This document shows, piece after piece, positions 33,823 to 41,507 of a stretch of 64,000 bases of DNA. Each line of letters opens with the position of its first letter. The stretch's first letter is position 1. A program made the position numbers and the translations under genes. The stretch comes from Bacteroidota bacterium. Lineage in GTDB: Bacteria > Bacteroidota > Bacteroidia > UKL13-3. The notes under the pieces are model-generated. The model did not search any database and was not told the DNA's origin. It saw only the letters and a program-made list of their open reading frames with translations. The stretch lies in NCBI GenBank assembly GCA_027491085.1, contig JAIXWW010000011.1, positions 248,001 to 312,000 on the forward strand, written 5' to 3'.

Positions 33823-35454
33823 TTACTTTACTTTCTTTCCACCTACATACACTTGTTTGGGTTTTAGGTTTCTTATTTTTAGTAAATCTTGTTCGGTTAG
33901 TAAATCAGTGTCGGTTATAATAAAATCAGCAAATTTCCCAATTTCTATACTGCCTTTTTCGTTTTCTTCAAATGCAGCTTTGGCTGCCCAAATGGTTATG
34001 CCTTTTAATGCTTGTTCTCTTGTTAAAGCATTCTCCATATTAAATCCTGAAGTTGGCATTCCATTGGCATCTTTACGAGCAACAGCAGCATAAAAAGTGT
34101 AAAATGGTGAAACATATTCAACTGGAAAATCGGTACCTAAAGGCAACCAATTATTTTGTTTTAAAAGCATTTGGTAGGCGTAAGCAAATTTTAAACGTTG
34201 GTTCCCTAATCTATCTTTGGCCCAAACCATATCGCTTGTGGCATGTGTTGGTTGTACCGAAGGAATGATAGAATGCTTCGCAAATAATTCAAAATCGCTG
34301 CTATCAATTACTTGTGCATGCTCAATTCTCCAGCGTCTGTCATTATTTTTAGGTAACACTTTGCTGTATAAATTCAATACAAATCTATTGCCCGAATCGC
34401 CAATGCAATGGGTGTTTAACTGAAACTTACTATTGGCAATTTGCAATAAATATGCCCTCATTTTATGAATATCAGTTAGTAAAAATCCATGATTGTGAAC
34501 ATCATCGCTATAGGGTTTATTTAAACATGCACCTCTTGATCCCAAAGCACCATCGGCATACATTTTAAAGCTCGAAACATTTAATTTTTCGGTTTTATAA
34601 ACGCCAATTTTTAAGGCCTCTTGTAAGTTATGATTATTTAAACTTACCATGGCATATACGCGCATGTTGAGGGTTCCGCTTTGTTGCAAACTATCAATTA
34701 AATGAATAATAGGAAGGTCTAAACCTGCATCGGTAACGCTAGTTAAACCAAAATCATAACAATGTTGTTGCGCTAATTTTAAAGCTTTTACTTTATCTAT
34801 TAATGTAATTTCAGGAATAACAGCCTCAGCTAAATCAACTGCATTGTCAATTAAAACTCCCGTTGGTTTATTGCCATTAGTTAGCACCAATCCGCCATTT
34901 AGTTTATTATTAATATTTATATTGGCTAGTTTTAGTACATAATTATTTACCAATGCCGCATGACCATCCACACGTTTTAGCATTAAAGGAATATTGCCAA
35001 ATAACTCATTTAGTTTTTCATTAGTAGGGAATTTTTTATCTGCCCAAATATTTTGATCCCAACCGCGGCCAAGTAAAACCGATGGTTTGTGTAAAGCATA
35101 AAATTTTTGACAACGCTCTACACATTCATCCCAGCTTTTAGCACCAGTTAAATCAACCATTTGCATAAAATTACCCAAGCCATAAAAGTGGCTGTGAGCA
35201 TCTATTAATCCGGGATATACATACTGCTGTTTTAAGTCTATTTTTTGTAAAGATTCAAATTTATTGTTTATAAAATCGTTGGTGCCTATTCCAATAAATT
35301 TTCCGTCTTTTATTGCAAATGCCTCATATACAGACATATTTGAGTCAACTGTAATAATTTTACCATTATAAAAAACAAAGTCGGCTTTTTGTTTATTTAT
35401 ACAAGCAGAAAAAAGAATAACTATTATTGCAACAAAAATGGTTTTATGTGTCAT
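33823..35454 (-). CDS. YtcJ-like amidohydrolase lipoprotein
   Basis: 543 residues. The signal MTHKTIFVAIIVILFSACIN has a lipobox, so it is exported and lipid-anchored. This is followed by the composite-domain start ADFVFYNGKIITVDSN. Metal-site motifs: GLIDAHSHFYGLG (HxH), HCIGDSGNRF, RIEHAQVID, and LGTDFPVEYVSPFYTFYAAV. C-terminal EIGKFADFIITDTDLL is typical of amidohydrolase superfamily enzymes. The YtcJ group acts on amide or imide bonds of uncertain natural substrates. It stands alone; the right-hand gene is divergent. Confidence 0.85.
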   Translation of the reverse strand: MTHKTIFVAIIVILFSACINKQKADFVFYNGKIITVDSNMSVYEAFAIKDGKFIGIGTNDFINNKFESLQKIDLKQQYVYPGLIDAHSHFYGLGNFMQMVDLTGAKSWDECVERCQKFYALHKPSVLLGRGWDQNIWADKKFPTNEKLNELFGNIPLMLKRVDGHAALVNNYVLKLANININNKLNGGLVLTNGNKPTGVLIDNAVDLAEAVIPEITLIDKVKALKLAQQHCYDFGLTSVTDAGLDLPIIHLIDSLQQSGTLNMRVYAMVSLNNHNLQEALKIGVYKTEKLNVSSFKMYADGALGSRGACLNKPYSDDVHNHGFLLTDIHKMRAYLLQIANSKFQLNTHCIGDSGNRFVLNLYSKVLPKNNDRRWRIEHAQVIDSSDFELFAKHSIIPSVQPTHATSDMVWAKDRLGNQRLKFAYAYQMLLKQNNWLPLGTDFPVEYVSPFYTFYAAVARKDANGMPTSGFNMENALTREQALKGITIWAAKAAFEENEKGSIEIGKFADFIITDTDLLTEQDLLKIRNLKPKQVYVGGKKVK

Positions 35455-35520
35455 GGTGCGAAACTATAAATTTTGCAGGCATTTTAAACTATTTTTAAAC
35501 TTTACCCTCTAAGTTCTGAT

Positions 35521-36600
35521 TTGAAAAACACACTACTCTTATTTTTATTAATTGCTGCAATGAGCAGGAATGTTTTTGCGCAGGACACTTTAAAAAGAAA
35601 GCAATTGCCTAGAGAATACTTCATAGCTGATATCTCAGATAAGCTTAACGTTAGTTTGTTTTTTTTGAATAATAAAAACGATTTTGCTTTAGCAGGAGAT
35701 AATAATGTTAAGTTGAATTATTCGCCAAACGATTATGGTGTTTTAGGAATAAGCGTTAGGCTGCATTGGCTTGGTTTGGCTTTTGGCTATGCACCCAAAA
35801 ACCTACAAGAGAACTTCAAAGGTACCACCAGTTACACCAATTTTAAACTAAGCAGTTATGGTAAAAAACTAGGTTTTGATATTTATTATCTAGATTATTC
35901 AGGCTTTTTTTTAGACAATACCAAAGAAATATTTGGCACTGATTACGCGGCCAGGCATTATATACGCCCCGATTTAAACACCTTAAATATAGGAGCAAAT
36001 TATTACTATATATTTAACCATAAACGCTATTCATATAGAAGTACTTTTATTCAAAACGAAATTCAAAAACACAGTGCGGGTAGTTTTATGATTAACGCTT
36101 CGCTCAATTATTTTAATTTAAGTGGCGACTCTTCTATAGTTCCTAAAGAAATTGAAGCAAATAAATTTAGTCCAGAAGCAAAAATTAAAAAAGGAGATTT
36201 CTACAACCTAAGTTTGATGCCTGGTTACGGACATACTTTTGTAGCCAAACAAAATATGTTCTTAACGCTGTCAATTTATGGTGGGGTAAATGCCCAACAA
36301 CAACATTATACCAGCGAACTAAAAAATTATAATCAAAAAGTATTTGATGCTTTTGAGCTAATACCTAGAGCCATGGCCAGAATTGGATTAGGTTATAACT
36401 CTCCAAAATTTTTCACTGGTTTTACTGCTTTGGCCGATATTTACAACCTGCCTTTAGGTAAAAATGAACGTATTATTTATAATGTAGGTAACGTTTCGTT
36501 TTATGTAGGGTATCATTTCAGTTTGCCTAAATCGGTTACTAAGTATACCGATTACATGAAAAAATTTCCCAATCTTAATTTTCAAAAAGCTAGTTTTTAG
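35521..36600 (+). CDS. DUF4421 family outer-membrane-type protein (TTG start)
   Basis: 359 residues starting at TTG. No ATG lies upstream in frame, and the TTG is followed directly by a good signal peptide (KNTLLLFLLIAAMSRNVFA), so the rare start codon is credible. The mature protein is a series of amphipathic beta strands (GVLGISVRLHWLGLAFGYAP, YLDYSGFFLD, GLGYNSPKFFTGFTALAD, VGYHFSLP) consistent with a beta-barrel, in the pattern of DUF4421. It is probably in the outer membrane; function is unknown. Its last 11 bases overlap the end of the convergent acyltransferase gene. Confidence 0.78.
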   Translation: MKNTLLLFLLIAAMSRNVFAQDTLKRKQLPREYFIADISDKLNVSLFFLNNKNDFALAGDNNVKLNYSPNDYGVLGISVRLHWLGLAFGYAPKNLQENFKGTTSYTNFKLSSYGKKLGFDIYYLDYSGFFLDNTKEIFGTDYAARHYIRPDLNTLNIGANYYYIFNHKRYSYRSTFIQNEIQKHSAGSFMINASLNYFNLSGDSSIVPKEIEANKFSPEAKIKKGDFYNLSLMPGYGHTFVAKQNMFLTLSIYGGVNAQQQHYTSELKNYNQKVFDAFELIPRAMARIGLGYNSPKFFTGFTALADIYNLPLGKNERIIYNVGNVSFYVGYHFSLPKSVTKYTDYMKKFPNLNFQKASF

Positions 36601-37489
36601 TTGGATTACGTTTGTGTTTCCACCTACGATGGCTCCAAAGCCATATTTCGGGCTGTACTTTAATATCTTCTTCTAGTTTTTTATTAAATAAATCGGTAAT
36701 ATAATTATCAGGTGTTTCTTTTGGGTTCATGGTTAACACCTCTAAGGTTGCTTCGTAATATCCACGTTTTGGTTTAACCACACTTGCATAAACCACAGGA
36801 TAATTAAATTTTTTAGCAATTTTTTCAGCTCCAGTATGCACAGGGGTATCTTGGTTTAAAAACTGAACCCAATAAGCATTTTCAGCACTTGGTGTTTGGT
36901 CTGATAAAAAGCCTGTGCCAGTAATTTTGTTTTTATTGGCAAGCATGCCTCTTAAAGTATTTTCCATGGTTATCATTTGTATGCCAAAACGCTCGCGCAT
37001 ACGCTTGGTAAACCATTCAAAAAAGGGATTGCTTAGTTTATGGTAAATACCAACAATATCAGCCTTTCCTTCAAAATGCCAAATGGTAGGAAGCCATTCC
37101 CAATTACCCAAATGTGAAGTTACAATAACAAAACTTTTCTTTTGGCTAATTATTTCATCCATTACCTCCATGTTCAAATATTTGCCATGTTTTTTTAACT
37201 CATTTTTACTAATTGACTGCATTTTAAATGTTTCTAAAAATATATCAATTAAGTGTTTGTAAAACTTTTTAGCAATGGCATCTATCTCAGCTTCGGTGTA
37301 TCTAGGGAAAGCGTTTCTTAAATTTTCGTAAACTACTTTTTTGCGGTAACCAATTATGTTAAAAGCTAAAAAACGCAAACCATCGCTTAATAAATACAGC
37401 AATGGAAACGGCAATAACGAAAGGCCATACAAGGGCAAAGCATAAATTGGATATAGAAATTTTTTCAATTTTTTTGATGTTTGCTTCAA
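36590..37489 (-). CDS. LpxL/HtrB-like lysophospholipid acyltransferase (lipid A late acyltransferase)
   Basis: 299 residues. An N-terminal hydrophobic stretch (IYALPLYGLSLLPFPLLYLL) anchors it to the inner membrane. RKKVVYENLRNAFP is the family start, and SHLGNWEWLP is the catalytic HX4E-type motif. Later FLSDQTPSAENAYWVQFLNQ and WLWSHRRWKHKR at the end are typical of LpxL/LpxM. The enzyme adds a secondary acyl chain to lipid A (or an ornithine-type lipid) from acyl-ACP. Bacteroidota usually carry one such gene. It is followed downstream by the convergent DUF4421 gene; the lipoprotein gene before it ends 13 bases upstream of its start. Confidence 0.88.
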   Translation of the reverse strand: MKQTSKKLKKFLYPIYALPLYGLSLLPFPLLYLLSDGLRFLAFNIIGYRKKVVYENLRNAFPRYTEAEIDAIAKKFYKHLIDIFLETFKMQSISKNELKKHGKYLNMEVMDEIISQKKSFVIVTSHLGNWEWLPTIWHFEGKADIVGIYHKLSNPFFEWFTKRMRERFGIQMITMENTLRGMLANKNKITGTGFLSDQTPSAENAYWVQFLNQDTPVHTGAEKIAKKFNYPVVYASVVKPKRGYYEATLEVLTMNPKETPDNYITDLFNKKLEEDIKVQPEIWLWSHRRWKHKRNPTKN

Positions 37490-37502
37490 ATGTATAAGAT
37501 TT

Positions 37503-38084
37503 TTATAATTCTAGTTTTATTAAGTTTAAAGTATCGTGAGTTGGTGGGTATATTAATTGAACTATTCCTTCTTTAAGTGTGTATAAAAAGCAAAGATCAA
37601 CAGTTGAATTTATTGCAGTAAAATCTTTTATATTGTAATAATATTTCCCACTTATTAATAGCGAGTCATGAGCAAAAGGTGGGTTAAAATATGCCGGAGA
37701 TAAACTTTTACTATTTATTTTATAGTTAAAACTTATTGTAGATGTAGTCAAACCTATAAACTGATTGATAATTGAAATCTTATCAGCATTTTTATTATTT
37801 ATAAATGTCAAACTTCTATACTCTAAATTGGTTGTTTGTGGACATTCACCTTGTGCAACATATTTGCCAAATCCATATTGAAAACCTTGCGCACTGTAAA
37901 CCAAAGTATCTTTTGTTTTTTTATCAATAAAAGTTAATACAGAACGGTCTTTATATGGTATTTTACTATAATCATATTCATCAATATATTTATAATTATT
38001 TCCATCTACGCATTTTTCATCGGGTTTACAGGCTTTAAATAAAAGCAGTAATAAAGTAATGGCAAGTAGGAGTTTTTGTTTCAT
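37503..38084 (-). CDS. Lipoprotein of unknown function, paralog of 39100-39672
   Basis: 193 residues. Signal MKQKLLLAITLLLLLFKAC gives a lipid-modified Cys19, soon followed by a second Cys (DEKC). Shared with the other lipoprotein, in the same order: Cys pair, IPYKDRSVLTF, KDTLVYSAQGF, AQGECPQ and a similar C-terminal G(I/V)(V/I)QL-type strand. The mature protein seems beta-rich. No family was recognised. It is transcribed away from the spermidine-synthase-like gene and toward lpxL, 13 bases ahead of it. Confidence 0.65.
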   Translation of the reverse strand: MKQKLLLAITLLLLLFKACKPDEKCVDGNNYKYIDEYDYSKIPYKDRSVLTFIDKKTKDTLVYSAQGFQYGFGKYVAQGECPQTTNLEYRSLTFINNKNADKISIINQFIGLTTSTISFNYKINSKSLSPAYFNPPFAHDSLLISGKYYYNIKDFTAINSTVDLCFLYTLKEGIVQLIYPPTHDTLNLIKLEL

Positions 38085-38114
38085 TAATTACGTTTTTTGC
38101 AAATGCAATTTATT

Positions 38115-38122
38115 CAAAAGTA
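38115..38122 (-). promoter_or_regulatory. Candidate -7 element for the 37503-38084 lipoprotein
   Basis: The minus strand reads TACTTTTG (TAnnTTTG), 30 bases before the ATG. No TTG at -33 was recognised. Confidence 0.35.
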
Positions 38123-38166
38123 GGAAATATTAGCCCATAATTATAAAAACCTATTTGGTTAATTAA

Positions 38167-38174
38167 TACCTTTG
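38167..38174 (+). promoter_or_regulatory. Candidate -7 element directly before the spermidine-synthase-like gene
   Basis: TACCTTTG fits TAnnTTTG and ends six bases before the ATG at 38181, so the transcript would start at or beside the start codon. Confidence 0.4.
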
Positions 38175-38180
38175 AGCACC

Positions 38181-38858
38181 ATGTCTGCTTCCAATAAACC
38201 AAAACCCCAAAAAGTATTTTTAACCGATGCTGTTATAGAAACTTTTAACAGCGCAAAAAATGGTAAATTATTGGTGGAAATAGTGGGTGGGAAATTGATG
38301 TTAAACACCCGCAATGCCAATCAATCTTTTGATGGTTTGCACCAATTGTTTCAATTAATATTTGCCGATTTAAAGTCCGATTTAGCTAATATTAACCAAG
38401 TTTTATGTTTGGGTTTAGCCGGTGGAAGTGTGGTTCATATTTTACGAAACGAATTGCAATTGCCATGCACAATTACTGCGGTAGAATACGATGAAGTAAT
38501 GATACAAATTGCCCAAAAACATTTTGGTTTACAGCAGTTTGATAACCTAAATGTAATTATTGCCGATGCGTTTACTTATACCGAACAGCAAGCTCATAAT
38601 CAAGTTTTCGATTTAATTTTGGTTGATTTATTTGAAGATAATAAAGTAGCCAATGGCATTTTTAATCCTCATTTTAGTGAGCAATTATTAGAAATGTGTC
38701 CGCATGGAATGATGGTTATCAATACCATTTGTAAAAACAAGGTGCAGGAAAAACAAATCAATAATTTGGTGGCGTTTTTCAAGCAAAAACAACTTATCTG
38801 TAACTTGAAAATATATGATATAGCGCCAACCAATAAGGTTTTGGTGGTTTACACTTAA
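38181..38858 (+). CDS. Spermidine synthase-like methyltransferase-fold protein
   Basis: 225 residues from the ATG at 38181. A TTG nine bases earlier falls inside the candidate promoter. The Rossmann core has QVLCLGLAGGSVVHILR (cofactor loop), ITAVEYDEVMIQIAQKHF (acidic ribose ligand), NLNVIIADAFTY and FDLILVDLFEDN. These are the landmarks of the polyamine aminopropyltransferase (SpeE) group. The N-terminal tetramerisation domain of true SpeE is reduced, so the protein may be a methyltransferase relative rather than a polyamine maker. It is cytoplasmic, with a lipoprotein paralog gene on each side. Confidence 0.75.
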   Translation: MSASNKPKPQKVFLTDAVIETFNSAKNGKLLVEIVGGKLMLNTRNANQSFDGLHQLFQLIFADLKSDLANINQVLCLGLAGGSVVHILRNELQLPCTITAVEYDEVMIQIAQKHFGLQQFDNLNVIIADAFTYTEQQAHNQVFDLILVDLFEDNKVANGIFNPHFSEQLLEMCPHGMMVINTICKNKVQEKQINNLVAFFKQKQLICNLKIYDIAPTNKVLVVYT

Positions 38859-39099
38859 TGGGTTTCTTCCTTGCTAGCGCAAATGTTAATTCCCATGCTT
38901 GTGGATAGATACTTGCTAACACAAGTGTATATAATACATAAAGGGCAGTTGCTTTCGATTTACAATCCAAAACATTTAATACAAGGATTTTCAACTCTTT
39001 TCAACCATCAGTTTCTGCAAAAACCAACCTGCATATTTTTAATATATTTGAAAAGTTATAAAATGTAACTATATGAAAATTTTTAATCAAACCGTAGGC

Positions 39100-39672
39100 A
39101 TGAACACCAAACCATTCACCATTTTACTTTTTGCCATTTTATTAATAAATGCTTGCGGTAAAGAAGGCTGCCCTGACAGCAAACCTATAGAAAAGGGAGT
39201 AGATAAAAGCTACCTGCCTTACATAATACCATACAGCGATACCAGCACCCGCCTATTTTTAAAAAATGGAACTGATACATTAGTTTTTAAAAGCCAAGGT
39301 TTAAAGGAAACAAAAAGCTCTGCAATTGCAGGTGAAGGAAATTGTGATAAATTCAATTTACAAAAATACAGCCTGCAAATGGCAGCGAGTGATACGGATT
39401 ATTTTCAAATAAATTACTATGCTACTAAATTTGGTTCATTATACAACGATTATGAAATTAATAGTGGTAATAATTATTCAAATAGTTGGACATATCTGTC
39501 AAATAGTTATGTTAATGATTTTAGAATAATTGAGTCAATTACTGTTTTAAATATTAATTACGACTCGATAAACACGGTTTCAAACCCAGTTAATGATTTA
39601 TTTATATCTAGACCTAAAACAGGTATAATAAAAATACAAACCAAAAATGTAATGTATGAATTAATAAAATAA
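39100..39672 (+). CDS. Lipoprotein of unknown function, paralog of 37503-38084
   Basis: 190 residues from the ATG at 39100, which gives a normal-length signal (MNTKPFTILLFAILLINAC). The ATG at 39073 would add nine residues and is possible. After the lipid Cys a second Cys follows (KEGC), then IPYSDTSTRLF, DTLVFKSQGL and GEGNC, the same series as in the other lipoprotein gene 1 kb to the left and on the opposite strand. The copies have diverged strongly, so the duplication is old. Function is unknown; probably faces the periplasm or the cell surface. Confidence 0.65.
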   Translation: MNTKPFTILLFAILLINACGKEGCPDSKPIEKGVDKSYLPYIIPYSDTSTRLFLKNGTDTLVFKSQGLKETKSSAIAGEGNCDKFNLQKYSLQMAASDTDYFQINYYATKFGSLYNDYEINSGNNYSNSWTYLSNSYVNDFRIIESITVLNINYDSINTVSNPVNDLFISRPKTGIIKIQTKNVMYELIK

Positions 39673-39864
39673 CATTTTGAAAAACCCTATCTTCCATAAT
39701 CTCCACCAATCACAATCAGAGGGGATTGATGATTATCTGTACTACATTTTATTATAAATCCTTACTGCGCTACCTTAGGTTAAAGGAAATTTGGTAAAAA
39801 AGTTGGCTTTTTATAATTGCTAAAATAAATAGCATTTACCAACTTGCTTTATTTTATTTGCAGC

Positions 39865-41220
39865 ATGACAATGAATTGGCAGCAGCTTTTAAAACCATAC
39901 AGATTTAACCAAACTTTACAAGACAATAAAACGAGCAGAACTGAGTTTGAGCGCGATTTTGACAGGGTGGTTTTTTCTGAATCGTTCAGAAAACTGCAAG
40001 ATAAAACCCAAGTTATTCCATTACCCGAAAACGATTTTGTGCATAACAGATTAACGCATAGTTTAGAAACTTCGAGCGTGGGTCGTAGTTTGGGCCGCAA
40101 AGTATCGGAGGCATTGCTTCAAAAATATCCCGATTTACAAAAAGAAATAAGCAGTTACGATATTGGTTGTATAGTAGCTGCGGCTTGTTTGGCTCACGAT
40201 ATTGGAAATCCGCCTTTTGGCCATAGTGGCGAAGATGCCATTAGAGAATATTTTTTAAATGGAAACGGAAAAGAGTTAGAACCAAGCATTAATAACGCCA
40301 AGCAATGGGCTGATTTAATCAATTTTGAAGGCAATGCCAATGGTTTTAAAATAGTATGTAATTACAGTGGAAACGATAAAGGTTTGCGCTTAACTTATCC
40401 CACTTTAGCTGCATTTAGCAAATATCCCAAAGAGAGTTTGCCCAAATATACCGATAAAAAAGTAAGTGAAAAAAAGTTTGGCTTTTTTCAAAGCGAGGTT
40501 GCTTATTTTAACGATATAGCCCAAAAGTTAGGTTTGTTAAAAATAAGGGAAGATGAACATTTAAATTGGTGCAGGTATCCTTTGGCTTTTTTGGTGGAAG
40601 CGGCCGATGATATTTGCTACAGCATTATTGATTTTGAAGATGGGTTAAACCTAAAGTGGATTGATTTTGAATATGCCAAAAAATTACTAGTTCCTTTTGT
40701 TGAAAATTTTAAAGAAGATAAATTTAATGAAATGACTTTTGAAGGGCAAATTGGTTTTTTACGTGCTTCGGCCATTGATAATTTAACCAACGAGTTAGCT
40801 CAAATTTTTATGCAAAACGAAGAAGCCATTTTGAACGGAACATTTAATAATTCGTTGATTAAACTGAGTAAAAACATTGATTTCATTGAGCAAATAAAAA
40901 CCATTACCAAAGAAAAAGTCTATAAAAACAGGGTAGTACTTGAAATAGAAGCTGCGGGTTTTGAGGTGATTAGCGGATTGTTACACATTTGTATAAATTC
41001 TGTAAATCAGCATTTTGAAGCACAACACAATGCTAATTTAAAGTTCTATAGAAGCGAAAAAGTAATAGAATTAATTCCAGAACAATTTATTGGTAAAGGT
41101 AAAATTCCGCACACAGATTTATACACCCGGGTAATGAAAATTTGTGAATTTATTTCAGGCATGACCGATAATGCAGCCATTAGTTTTTATAGAAAGTTGA
41201 ATGGAATTCAGTTAGGGTAG
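39865..41220 (+). CDS. dgt: dGTPase (deoxyguanosinetriphosphate triphosphohydrolase)
   Basis: 451 residues from the ATG at 39865. A TTG seven codons earlier is open but unlikely. HD-domain phosphohydrolase: RTEFERDFDRVVFSESFRKL, VHNRLTHSLETSSVGRSLG, then CLAHDIGNPPFGHSGEDAI with the metal-binding His-Asp, and DDICYSIIDFEDG further on. It hydrolyses dGTP to deoxyguanosine and triphosphate, tuning the nucleotide pool. The last 16 codons (AAISFYRKLNGIQLG-stop) are duplicated 4.3 kb downstream at 45481-45528, fused to a gatA remnant. The copy here is complete. Confidence 0.92.
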   Translation: MTMNWQQLLKPYRFNQTLQDNKTSRTEFERDFDRVVFSESFRKLQDKTQVIPLPENDFVHNRLTHSLETSSVGRSLGRKVSEALLQKYPDLQKEISSYDIGCIVAAACLAHDIGNPPFGHSGEDAIREYFLNGNGKELEPSINNAKQWADLINFEGNANGFKIVCNYSGNDKGLRLTYPTLAAFSKYPKESLPKYTDKKVSEKKFGFFQSEVAYFNDIAQKLGLLKIREDEHLNWCRYPLAFLVEAADDICYSIIDFEDGLNLKWIDFEYAKKLLVPFVENFKEDKFNEMTFEGQIGFLRASAIDNLTNELAQIFMQNEEAILNGTFNNSLIKLSKNIDFIEQIKTITKEKVYKNRVVLEIEAAGFEVISGLLHICINSVNQHFEAQHNANLKFYRSEKVIELIPEQFIGKGKIPHTDLYTRVMKICEFISGMTDNAAISFYRKLNGIQLG

Positions 41221-41259
41221 ATTAGGGTTGTTGATTGAAAAGGTGATTGGTTTAAGTAT

Positions 41260-41288
41260 CGATGCCTTCACTTTGAGTGAAGGCATCG
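41260..41288. repeat. 13 bp perfect hairpin after dgt
   Basis: CGATGCCTTCACT (41260-41272) pairs with AGTGAAGGCATCG (41276-41288) over a 3-base loop. There is no T-run on either side, so it is not a standard terminator. It lies just inside the segment bounded by the two dgt-end copies. Confidence 0.6.
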
Positions 41289-41507
41289 GTATTGAGGAAT
41301 ATAAATCCATGTTCATTTGAAATATTTTACACTCAAAGCAATTTATTTTTTGAACAATTAAATAATTGATTTACTCCTGCTAAAAAAATAATGTTCAACG
41401 AATAACAACTAATGCCATGAATTGCCATTGTGCTTTAGCAAACGGTAAAGAAGAAAAAAATTATCTTAGCAAATTGGATATCTTAAAACTATCAATCTTT
41501 ATGCTAT

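Noticed and set aside
38871..39068. 65-codon frame between the spermidine-synthase-like gene and the next lipoprotein
   Set aside because: No signal, no motif, no upstream start signal, and composition like non-coding DNA.
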